Assembly: GCA_002943765.1 (NCBI GenBank) | Contig: PQWQ01000001.1 | Span: 2,329,501 to 2,393,500, forward strand | Direction of reading: 5' to 3' | Length of the DNA stretch: 64,000 nucleotides | Origin: Psoroptes ovis | Lineage: Eukaryota > Arthropoda > Arachnida > Sarcoptiformes > Psoroptidae | Shown: positions 51,601-61,952 of the stretch, piece after piece | Numbering within the stretch: the first letter of the stretch is position 1 | How the letters are laid out: every line of letters begins with the position of its first letter | The notes under the pieces: model-generated | What the model saw: the letters and a program-made list of their open reading frames with translations, nothing else | Database searches by the model: none | What the model was told of the DNA's origin: nothing | Made by a program: the position numbers and the translations under genes

Positions 51601-54356
51601 AACATTGGTTTTGCACATACAATCACCAGTTACAGTATCACAAATGCCTATACGACTAATTGTTCCATTTCGATTGCATTGACATTCTTCACATCCAAAT
51701 GGATTACTCATTTGAAGATTCCAATACAAATCTTTACATTGGTTACATATGCGACCTTTGACACGTTCTTTACATTCACAAAGTTTACCAATTTCAACTT
51801 TATCACATCCACCAAATTCAGCAACGAGACCAGCCGGATTACAATTACATTCTATCCAAATACAAATACACAAATTATTTGAGAAAAAACTAAAAAACAT
51901 GATTATTAGACTTACCTTCACAATATGGAAAATTATAATAACCTTCTTTGCACTGGTCACATTTTTGACCTTCATATCTGTCTTGACATAAACAATTACC
52001 CGAGTGATCACAGGAGACACCGGTCGATCCACGCCAATGACATTTACATTGTTCACATTTAGGAAAATTGAAATAACCGACAGCACAATCATCACATTTT
52101 GTTCCACCAAAATTAACCTTGCAACGACATTTCCCCATATTGTCACATGTATTTGATGTTGAGCCTTCTGGATTACAATCACATTTAACACAATTAGGGT
52201 ATCCATAATAACCATCTGCGCATCGGTCGCAGAAATCTTTTTCATAACCTTCACGGCAAAAACATTCACCAGTGTTGGGATCACACATGTCCTCATTTGA
52301 ACCTTCAGGTCTACATAAACATGATTCACATTGGGGATAATTGAAATAACCTTTGTTGCATTCATCACAACCACGGCCACCAAAATTCTGTAGACATTTA
52401 CATTGGCCAGTTTCAGCATCACAAACATTATCAAGTGAATTGCTTGGATTACAATTGCAAGGTTTACAATCAGGAAATCCATAATAACCAGGTTGACATT
52501 CTTTGCAATATTTTCCACCGTAACCTTTCATTGGAAAAATACATTAGACTTAAGCTCGAGAATATATAGCTTGCAAACTGACCTTCTTTACATGGACAAG
52601 TACTTCCTTCAGGTAATTCACACAAATTATCCAATGTACCGTTTGGAAAACAATGACATTCTTGACAGATGGGATAACCAAAATAACCGATACTTTTCAA
52701 TGGAGAATATTCGAATTAAAATCAATCGACATATCAATGACTTGATATTTACCTACAACGATCACAATCCGGTGGTTGAAAATTTTTCTTACACTCACAT
52801 TGGCCAGTTTCATCAAAACAATTACCAGTGGAAAAATTCAGATCACATTGACATGGCTGACAAACGTCGATAGCATCTAACGACTTATCGATTGGCCTGT
52901 AATATCCATCACGACATTTATCACAATTGATGCCAGTTGTATTATGTTGGCAATTAGTACAAACACCACCACCTTCATATTTACCGTAAATATTTTTACT
53001 TTGATTTTTAGCGGCAACATCTTCATCAAAATAGCATTCATTCGAATGGCCATGACAATTACATTTTTCACATTCAAACGGATCATCGACTGTTGCGCGT
53101 CGCCATTTATATTGTTGATAGCCATTACAACATTCTTCGCATTGTAATCCACATGTGTGATGTTGACATGCACATGATAATTTCAATGGATCTTGTGGTG
53201 AACTTTGATCACATTGTGAAGCATGGCCATTACAAACACATTGTCCTCCAACGTTTATATCTTTAATACTATAAAAATACTGATAAGATAAAATAAGCAT
53301 CGTCAAAAATATTAATGAATGATTCGATGATAAATTATAATGATTGATTTATATCTAAATACATACACGTCGAGTAACAGTCGGTTCTTCACGCGATATC
53401 GAGAGTAAATGGCCTAAGGTAGTTTTTGGTCTTAAAAATCTTAAACGAATATTTGTTGCCGTTGTCCATTCTTGTAGTACGGTAGACATTGAGAAATTTT
53501 CAGCACTTGGACGTCCATTGATCAATGAAATAGCGATCTTTTGAATTGAGAAATTGTGAGAAATAAATTGAGCGAAATTCAAGAAATTATTTACATACTT
53601 CACCATTTTCAAGCGGTACCAGTTTTGAAAACTTTGTTTCACAAATGACTGAATCATCTCTAGTAATTGGCTGTAACGTATGTTTACCGAAAAAATGGCT
53701 ACAATCTTGCGGTGTATCGGCAAAATATTGCCATGGTGTATATGTTTTACCATAATCTCTAGATCTTTCCAATATCCATACACCTGGCCGAGGAGAGTTG
53801 CCCATTTTAATGAAAACATAGGCAACATTGAATTCCTGTCAATTGTAAAGGAAGGAATTGTTTGAATTGTTTCACTTGATCATTACATTCATAGCACTGA
53901 AAATAATGGAATATACCTGTCCTAAATTGAGCGTAAGATTAACTTTACTATACTGTGGACCACGAGAAAGTGGTGGACTTTGCCACCAACTTTCAGTACC
54001 ATCAATGGCGTATTGAGGAGGATGAGCGCGTCTTGGATCATTTGGATCACAATAGTCACATGCTTGTCCTTCGATTAGATTAAAATTTTCCGATTCTTCC
54101 AAATGATTTGAGCCGACAATTTTACAAAATAATTCTGGTTCAGGTACATTTTCACCGCAAGTATCACTGGCCGTTATCTTTTGAATTAACATATAATAAT
54201 CAATAAAATAGATCAAAAACTATTTCAACAATTCATAATGCTCACATTTCTGCCTTCGGCAATATTGAAATATGGTGGATTCAATACTTGTGTGAATATA
54301 CCATCCAAATTATGAAATATCAATATTAATAATAACAATAGTTTAATTAAATTCAT
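42661..54356 (-). CDS. LanA: Laminin subunit alpha (LanA-type), complete
   Basis: Exons on the minus strand: 54246-54356, 53917-54177, 53599-53835, 53367-53537, 52753-53279, 52583-52692, 51916-52524, 43075-51851 and 42661-43008; 3,716 residues, matching fly LanA in length and domain order. Signal peptide at 1-23. LN domain to about 270 (DYCDPNDPRRAHPP, MGNSPRPGVWILERS, ITRDDSVICETKFSK). LE repeats of domain V to about 815, domain IVb to about 1412, and LE repeats to about 1616. L4 (IVa) to about 1830, LE repeats to about 2170 (ending WVLIPESGCQEC), then a Cys-free coiled coil to about 2725. Five LG domains follow, with a short linker between LG3 and LG4. Laminin alpha joins beta and gamma chains through the coiled coil to build basement membranes; the LN domain polymerises and the LG domains bind receptors. 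Exon 8 alone is 8,777 bp. Confidence 0.95.
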
Positions 54357-55483
54357 TTTTTGATATTCATTTGAGAAAGATTGAACACATTGAGAACGAT
54401 TTATGAATTGAATATCAAACAATTAATGTAAAACAAGCTATGAATTTTGTTCGGAAAATTTTTCTCGAGTCAATCACACATTCGGTATCAATCAAATGAA
54501 TGAATCGAAAGTTTTCAAATAGCTAAAAATCTAATGAATCTTAAAATAGCCATAATTATATCAGAGGAAAAAATTGAAGACTGTGTTATCACATTATAGA
54601 GTAAACATATGCACATTTCGAAAAATTTGAAAGATAATCAAACATTTCTGAGTGTTAAAATAAACCGCTACAAATTTTTGAAAATTTTTTTTTCTTGGTA
54701 TAATCTCATTAAGGACAACGCCTATTTTGTTTTTAAAGAAATGAATTTTCCATTCATTCATCTATTTGAATGAAGTAAAATCAATTCAATAATTGTACAA
54801 ATTTGATGGCAACATTTTTTTTCGGTCGGCCATATTGGTAATTTGAAACCAGATTTTTACGAACAAATCAAATGTCAAATGCCAAAGTCAATCAGATTTT
54901 AAGTTTAAAATTTTATTGACTTTTTTTTACATTCACAAACAAATTTTTGTGATTGATTAAATTATATTTTTCACCAATTATCATGACTATTGACTGATTA
55001 TCAGGCATTAAACAGATGATATTTAGTTGAACATTGAGTAAAATGAAATTTTATTTAGACAAAATCATTTTTTTTTTTTTTTTTTTGAAAAGCTATCAAT
55101 TGATGAATCGATTTGATTTATTCAAATTGGTTTGTCTTTTAAATATCTTTGGATATCATAATCATTATAAATATATATGTAAAATGTAATTGCGTTTCGA
55201 AAACATCTTTGATTTGTCAATATTTGAATGAAACAGAATAAATTAAATTATATTATACATTTAAATTTTAAAGATAAATGCTAATAATAATAAATCATTA
55301 ATAATAATAATAATAATCAGTAATAATTATAATAATAATTTTTTAATGACTTGTATCAATAATGAATGCACTCTTAATTGATCACGATAGATTGATTATT
55401 TCCATTATATTTATTCACTTTGATAGATATTTCAATTTTTCAGGATTTTTTTTTTTTTGATTTACGCAAGAAAATCCATAGAA
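54357..55483. other. Intergenic: laminin promoter side and p38 3' side
   Basis: Holds the upstream region and 5' UTR of the laminin gene and the 3' UTR of p38 (both minus strand). A+T-rich with a T-run at about 55069-55086 and ATA/TAA runs near 55290-55340. I see no RNA gene and no repeat with a second copy. Confidence 0.6.
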
Positions 55484-56999
55484 TTAGTCATTCGATCTTG
55501 GTTTAAATGATAATATTTCATTATAGATCAATTCTAAAATTCGGGATAATAAAATAATTGATTATTATATCGATTCATTTAAATTAAAACAATAATAATT
55601 ACTTTTCCATTCATAAACGGATAAATCTTGCTCTTCAAATGAATCATCGAATGGATCTATTGAAATGGTTATCAAGCGAGATAGAAATCAATTTTATGAA
55701 GAATATGAATTAAGATCAATGCAAACCTGAAACTGGCTCATCACTTGGATCAGCATAATCAGCCAAATAAGGATGTGCCAATGCTTGTTCAGCAGTGAGT
55801 CTATTTTATTGTTTAAATAATAATTTATTACAATTATGAATGAAAATTAATTATGAGATCAAAATTACCTTTTATCAAAATCTAATTCCAACATTTTTTC
55901 CAATAAATTTATTGCTAAATGTAATAATAAATATGTGTAAATAATTTAAAGATTCAAATAATGAAGTATTCAATCAAAAATTTACCAAGTGAATCAGCCG
56001 TAGGAAATTCTTCACGGAAATTTTTCTTCTTCATCGGTGGCAATGATTTAATATAATTTCTTGCCTCTTGACTGGTTATTTTTTTCATAAATTCTTCATC
56101 GGGTGTGCCACATAATCTCATAATTTTCAACAATTGATCAATGTCTATGCATTAAAATTAAATATTGGTGAGATTTCAATTCTTAAAATAATTTAAAAGA
56201 AAAATTACGATCACTGCCCGGAAACAATGGTCTGCCAGTAATCATTTCGGCCATAATGCAACCAACTGACCAAATGTCCACTAAATAATCACAAAAATAA
56301 ATCAATTCCAAAGATTATATTCATTCAATATTTACTTGTAGAATTATAATGCATCCAATTGAGCATTACTTCAGGTGCACGATACCAGCGTGTTGCAACA
56401 TAACCAGTCATTTCAGTTTCTGATTGTCTTGCTAAACCGAAATCAACAATTTTAAGATCACAATTTTCATTAACAACAATGTTACTAGGTTTGAGATCCT
56501 TAAAGTTGACAACAACCATGAATTAGAAATAAAAAATCACAAAAATAAATGAAAATATTACCCGATGTATAACACCAGCCGAATGTATGTATTTCAAACC
56601 ACGTAAAATTTGATAGACTAACAATTTTATATGATCATCATTCAATTTTTGGGCTTTAATAATACGATTTAAGTCTGAATTCATCAATTGGTTCACTAAA
56701 TATACTTCACGAAAATCACTTAACGAATTACCCGGTGTGAATACATCCAATAAACCGATTACATTTTCATGGCACATATGTTTCAATAATTTTAATTCAC
56801 GATAAGTACGTTTCGAATGTATGGCTGTTTGAAATGGATTCGATATTTTTTTTATTGCTACATTTTGATTCCTTATTTTATCGGTTGCTGAACAAACTAA
56901 ACCATAGGCACCTGATCCAAGAATTTGTAAATTTTCATAACGATTCGGTACTTCCCAAATACTGTTACCAAGATCAACACGTACAAAATCTGGTTTCAT
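55484..56999 (-). CDS. p38 mitogen-activated protein kinase, complete
   Basis: Exons on the minus strand: 56562-56999, 56336-56498, 56209-56280, 55986-56144, 55869-55914, 55727-55800, 55603-55656 and 55484-55533; 351 residues, close to the family's 360. It shows the Gly-rich loop GSGAYGLV, catalytic Lys50 in VAIKK, HRDLKPSN, DFGLAR and the p38-specific TGY activation motif in EMTGYVATRWYRAPE. MDIWSVGCIMAE, the GTPDEEF insert region and the C-terminal extension (DPFDDSFEEQDL, EWKK) also fit. p38 is activated by MKK3/6-type kinases under stress and phosphorylates transcription factors and MAPKAP kinases. The gatekeeper position, Thr106 in human p38alpha, is Asn103 here. VDIW is MDIW because the Met codon is formed across the exon 2/3 junction. 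A possible 5'-UTR donor lies near 57351. Confidence 0.94.
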
Positions 57000-58209
57000 G
57001 TTAATAAAAACCTCAAATTTTTATTCAGAATGAAATTGAATATTCAATTCAATATTCGTGACGAATCGTTTTCTTAAGTTTTTACTTGAAGTTTAAGTAT
57101 AAGACTTTTTATACAAACTAACGGAAAAAGAATAAATTCAATGAAAATTTTTAAAATAGAAAATATGAATATGACAATTATTAGCAAATAACTCACAGGA
57201 ATAAATAAACACACACGAGTTTCATGCATTCATTGAATTGAATTATAAACACGAATATATATTCAATAATGACAATAATGATGAAAATGGGAAATTTTTC
57301 TTATTCTTCTTCGTATTCTTTATTCTAAAAAACTGATTCTCATTTACCAGTACTGGCGCTATTGCTATTTAATAAATTAATTTTCAATAAACAGAAATAA
57401 CAACACTAAAACAATTATAACTAACATTCTAATTATTATCAAGAAAAACATACCATCAAAATCAATTCAATTTAAAATCTCAAAACCAAATAAAATTTGA
57501 TAAATTCCAAATCAAATGAAACAAAAATGTAACAATGTACAATGCTGATTAGAATTAAATAATTGGCTGATTAGAATTAAAATTGAATTGATTATCAACA
57601 ATAAATTAATACAAAATAATTAGTCAATTGAAATTTATATTGATTAATGATTACATAATGATTATAATTATTTTAAAAATAAAAATAAACGTTAAACAAT
57701 TTTTTTAAAAGGTCAGAAATGATTTTTTGAAACATTTAAATTGTTTATTTATTTATTTATTGTTTAATCGATACCAATAAATGCATACATTTGTATATTA
57801 TATATGCATGCACAGAAATAGGTACGACGACAACCATTCATGTATATCCAAGTTCATTGATGAAAATCAAAAAAAAAAAAAAAAATATTGAAAAAGTTTC
57901 TGGGAAACTTTTTTATTTATTTTTCTCTGGCAAAACAAGAAAAAACATGCTCACATTTATTTAAATATTGTTTCATATTCACAATTGTATAAATCGTATA
58001 TTCATATATATCAATATATACATGTATATATCGTTAGCACACGCTATAAGCAACACATTCTAAAGATTTTTCTGGAAAATTTTCCATTTTTCTTTCAATT
58101 TATTCGTTCATGATCATTGCAGTGCATGTGATTGATGTTATTATATTCAAAAATTTACCATTTTTTAATTAATTATCGTGTATTTTTATTATAATATTAT
58201 TTGAATAAA
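57000..58209. other. Divergent promoter region between p38 and AHSA1
   Basis: 1.2 kb separates the two start codons. It contains a minus-strand ACTG|GTAAAT donor near 57351 that could end a non-coding p38 exon. A palindrome of GTTTC-TGG-GAAAC type sits at about 57896-57908, and a heat-shock-element-like site lies close to AHSA1. The rest is A+T-rich with poly-A and TATA runs. Confidence 0.5.
58070..58085 (+). promoter_or_regulatory. Heat-shock-element-like site upstream of AHSA1
   Basis: TTCTGGAAAATTTTCC contains TTCnnGAA, the minimal inverted HSF pentamer pair, followed by an imperfect third unit. It lies about 125-140 bases upstream of the AHSA1 ATG. AHSA1 genes are known heat-shock-factor targets in animals, which makes the site plausible but not proven. 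Confidence 0.35.
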
Positions 58210-59336
58210 ATGGCTAAATGGGGTGAAGGTGATCCGCGATGGATAGTTGAAGAAAGACCTGATGCTACTAATGTTAATAATTGGCATTGGTAATTATTTG
58301 ATTTTATCATTATTATTATCACCGTTTTTTCCTAAATTGATTTTATTTTCATTTTTTTATTAGGACCGAAAAAAATGCATCACATTGGTCTAAAGACAAA
58401 TTAAAATCATTATTGGAAGGATTATTGGTCGATGAAAATGGTTTAGGACAATGTAAAATTAAAGAAGTTAATTCGATTGATGGAGAAGCTGTTGCTAATA
58501 ATCGTAAAGGTAAATTAATATTTTTCTACGAATGGGTTATCAAATGTACGTGGTCTGGAAAATTGAATGGTAATGATACAGAATATAGTGGTAAATTAGA
58601 GATTCCTAATTTAAGTGAAGAAAACAGTGCCGAAGACATTACTATTGATGTATCTGTAGATGATACAAGCAGTTCTGAGGCTGAAATTTTCAAAGAATTG
58701 CTTCGAAATAAAGGTCTTTGTATTGTACAAGAGAAAATGAAACAATATATTATCGCTCTACGTGATGAGTTTGCTAAAGATATGATAAAACCTACAAAAT
58801 TCAATGATAGTAGTAATATCAATTCATTTCAAACGGAAGTACAAATGAAAGAAAAAAACAAAACTCCAACACCCCAGCAAATCATAACGAGACCGGTGAA
58901 ATCAAATGACGAAAAATTGATCGACCAATCCAAAACATCCTCATTGAAATTAGAAGAAAATTTCAAATGTAAAGCTGATGAAATATATCGAACATTCACT
59001 GAAGCGTTGTTTTTACAAGCATTCACTAGAAATAAAGTAGAATGTGAATCACATGTCGGTGGAAAATTTTCACTCATGGATGGTAACATAACTGGTAAAT
59101 TTACACATTTAGAACCAAACAAATGCATCAAACAATTATGGCGTTTAAAATCATGGCCAATCGATCATTATTCTGAAGTCGAAATAATTATTGAACAACA
59201 AACAGATTCAACAAAAATAATATTAACACAAAATAATGTTCCAGCAGCGAACATTGAAAGTACTGAAGAAGGTTGGAAAAAACATTATTTTGAAAGTATT
59301 AAGCGTACATTTGGGTTTGGTGTTTCAATTTATTGA
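58210..59336 (+). CDS. AHSA1: Activator of Hsp90 ATPase (AHSA1/Aha1)
   Basis: Exons 58210-58289 and 58364-59336, 350 residues (human 338). The first exon encodes MAKWGEGDPRWIVEERPDA and, across the junction, NVNNWHWTEKNASHW. This is almost identical to the family N-terminus and includes the NxNNWHW motif that stimulates Hsp90. The N-terminal domain (PF09229) continues with NNRKGKLIFFYEW and LEIPNLSEENS. A linker of charged and Thr/Pro residues leads to the C-terminal AHSA1 domain (PF08327; GGKFSLMDGNITGKF, GWKKHYFESIKRTFGFG). Aha1 binds the Hsp90 middle and N-terminal domains in the cytosol and speeds ATP hydrolysis. The intron splits Trp27 in phase 2. The gene is followed 270 bases later by the MRM3-like gene on the same strand. 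Confidence 0.95.
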
Positions 59337-59606
59337 AAAATATCGAAATTGAAAGTGATAAAAATAGGAAATACCTTAGATTTTCTTTAATTGATTGAAT
59401 ATTGAAATAATAACATCCATTAAAAAAAATTATGTAAATATTTGATAGGAATATGCTTGAAACAAATTATGAAAATTTGAATTTTATGAATTAAAATTTT
59501 TCCCAAACTATTTCCACACATACTTGTTCACACACATGTAACACATGTGATTTTTTTTTGAATTTTCAAATTTATTAAATTTTGATTAAATCATTTCTGA
59601 ATAAAA

Positions 59607-60761
59607 ATGTTTAATTCTATTAAATTATGTCTGACGACAAAATCAATTTTTGTTAATGCAAATCGAACATTCTCACGCCGAATCGTGCAGCCAAAAGTGA
59701 TAAGAATCGTGAAAGCTAACGAAAGTCATGAGAAAAGTGACAACTTTGTTCGTGAAGAAAATTCTTTCAAACATATTGACCATGGTTTCACTGCTGCCAA
59801 GCATGATCATAAACCCTTTGAAAATCGATTCGCTTACGATGAAAATAACAAAAAAGTCGATAATATTCCGAGATATGAAAAAAATGATCGTATAAAAAAT
59901 GAATTCAGTGAAGAGATTGTCAAAGCAATGGTGAACAAAGATGATAAACACACGGTCATCTTTGAAGGAAAAAGAATGATAAACGATGCAATCGAAAATA
60001 ATTTACATATAACACACATATTTTTTTCTCAAAAAGATGATCTTGCAGATATCAAAGATTTAAACCGAATAGTTGAACAAGAACATCGAACAAAATTAAT
60101 TAAAGTAACGTATAAAGAGATGAAAATGTACAGTTTGCTTAAAACGCCGCCTGGATTAATGGCAATCATTAAGAAACCTAATTCGAAATATTTACAATCT
60201 ATTCATCAGCAAAACAAACCCATACCATTAATATTAATATGTGATAATGTTCGCGATCCAGGTAATATGGGCACAATTATTCGTACAAGTGCTGCTGCTG
60301 GCATCGAAAAAGTGATTTTAAGCCATGGATGTGTTGATGTTTGGAATCAGAAAGTAATCAAATCATCAGGTGGTGGAATTTTTAAAATACCAATAATCAC
60401 TAAAATAAAATGGGAAGATATGTCGACAATTTTGCCTGACAAAAAATTAGATTTATATGTTGCTGATGTTAAATGCAATAATGATGATATTCATGCATCT
60501 AATGAATCTTATTATCATCGTATTAGTTATTTTCCAAATAACAATATCGATCATAATATGAAAATATTGATTGTAGGAAACGAAGCATCTGGTCTCAGCA
60601 CGAAATGTTTAGAATTTATTGAAGAATTTTCCAAAAATAATCCTAATAATTATCATAGATTGAAAATACCATTGGAAAATAATTCAGAGAGTTTAAACAC
60701 AGCTATTGCATCGGCTATATTAATGTATGAAATTCGAAGACAATTTGAATTGATTAAATAA
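59607..60761 (+). CDS. MRM3: SpoU-family 2'-O-methyltransferase, mitochondrial rRNA methyltransferase 3-like
   Basis: A single exon of 384 residues; ATG with context AAAAATG. The N-terminus (about 1-40) is rich in Arg, Lys, Ser and Thr and lacks acidic residues, as expected for a mitochondrial targeting peptide. A substrate-binding region (HTVIFEGKRMINDAIENN) is followed by the SPOUT catalytic domain. Motif 1 is NVRDPGNMGTIIRTSAAAG at about 214, motif 2 is ILIVGNEASGLS at about 321, and motif 3 is IPLENNSESLNTAIASA at about 353. The family methylates ribose 2'-OH using S-adenosylmethionine; MRM3 modifies the A-loop of the large mitochondrial rRNA. Asn, Arg and Glu of the motifs are present. 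The gene sits 224 bases upstream of PSMA3 on the same strand. Another SpoU paralogue remains possible. Confidence 0.86.
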   Translation: MFNSIKLCLTTKSIFVNANRTFSRRIVQPKVIRIVKANESHEKSDNFVREENSFKHIDHGFTAAKHDHKPFENRFAYDENNKKVDNIPRYEKNDRIKNEFSEEIVKAMVNKDDKHTVIFEGKRMINDAIENNLHITHIFFSQKDDLADIKDLNRIVEQEHRTKLIKVTYKEMKMYSLLKTPPGLMAIIKKPNSKYLQSIHQQNKPIPLILICDNVRDPGNMGTIIRTSAAAGIEKVILSHGCVDVWNQKVIKSSGGGIFKIPIITKIKWEDMSTILPDKKLDLYVADVKCNNDDIHASNESYYHRISYFPNNNIDHNMKILIVGNEASGLSTKCLEFIEEFSKNNPNNYHRLKIPLENNSESLNTAIASAILMYEIRRQFELIK

Positions 60762-60985
60762 AAGAGCTATTTTAATTGTAATTCATTTTTTGAAAATTTA
60801 AATATCGATAAGGTTCACCCTATTAGGTTAAAATAGTGATAAGAAAAAACAGCCGCTTCGAAATTGCTTTGACAAACAAGTGACTAAGCGTTTTCATGAT
60901 AAATTATTCAATTTTCTTTGCTAATCGCCAAAACTTTAAACTATATTCTGATTCCTTGAAATTAACCAATTGATTTTCATTCAGA

Positions 60986-61952
60986 ATGAGCGCTATTGGC
61001 ACTGGGGTAATTAATTGTTTTTCGTTTTTTCATATCTAAATTATTTTCGATCATCCATTTTACAGTATGATTTGTCTGCATCACAATTTTCACCTGATGG
61101 CCGTGTATTTCAAGTAGAATATGCTTTAAAAGCAGTTGAAAATAGCGGGTTTGTTATGAAATTTGATTGAACACTGACATTTTGAATTAATGAAAATATG
61201 TCAATTTTTATTTAACAGCACAGCTATCGGATTGAAAGGAAAAGATGGTTGTGTTTTGGCTGTTGAAAAAATTGTCGCATCTAAACTTTATGAACCAGGA
61301 ACAAATAAAAGAATATTCAAAATTGATCAGCATATTACAGCTGCTGTAGCTGGCCTGCTAGCTGATGCACGTGCCATCATTGATCGTGCACGAGATGAAG
61401 CACGTGATTATCGTTCACAATATGGTCTACCGATACCGATTGAACATTTGAAAAATCGTGTTACAATGTATATGCATGCCTATACATTGTACAGTGCATT
61501 TCGTCCATTTGGTTGCTCAGTTATTTTCGCATCATATGATTCATTGGATGGACCAAAATTATTTTGCCTAGAACCATCAGGTATTTCTTGGGGTTATAAG
61601 GGCTGTGCCATTGGTAAGGCAAGACAAGCGGCTAAAACTGAACTGGAAAAAATCAAATTTCATGAAATGACAGCAAAAAATTTGATCAAAGAAGCATCGA
61701 GAATGTAAGGCATATATTATTTTAGTCGATTCAACTTCTATTTTCAAAATTTTTCAATTGCTCAGAATCTACATGGTACATGATAAAGAAGGTAAAGATA
61801 AACAATTTGAGCTGGAAATGGCATGGATTGGACAAGACACGAACGGATTACATGAATGGGTACCGAAACCAATGTACGATGATGCCGTTACACATGCATT
61901 GAATTTACTCAAACAACAGAGCGATTCAGAAGATGAAGAATCAACATCATAA
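60986..61952 (+). CDS. PSMA3: 20S proteasome subunit alpha type-3
   Basis: Exons 60986-61006, 61066-61148, 61219-61704 and 61766-61952, 258 residues (human 255). The first coding exon has only 21 bases and encodes MSAIGTG; the next continues YDLSASQFSPDGRVFQVEYA, which carries the proteasome alpha N-terminal signature. It continues with TAIGLKGKDGCVLAVEK, AVAGLLADARAI, MHAYTLYSAFRPFGCS and GCAIGKARQAAKTELEK, all close to PSMA3. As an alpha subunit it is catalytically inactive and forms part of the outer ring gate. The C-terminus ends in an acidic Ser/Glu tail (SDSEDEES), a likely CK2 target as in relatives. An AG-ending acceptor-like sequence sits directly before the ATG, so a 5'-UTR intron is possible. 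Confidence 0.95.
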
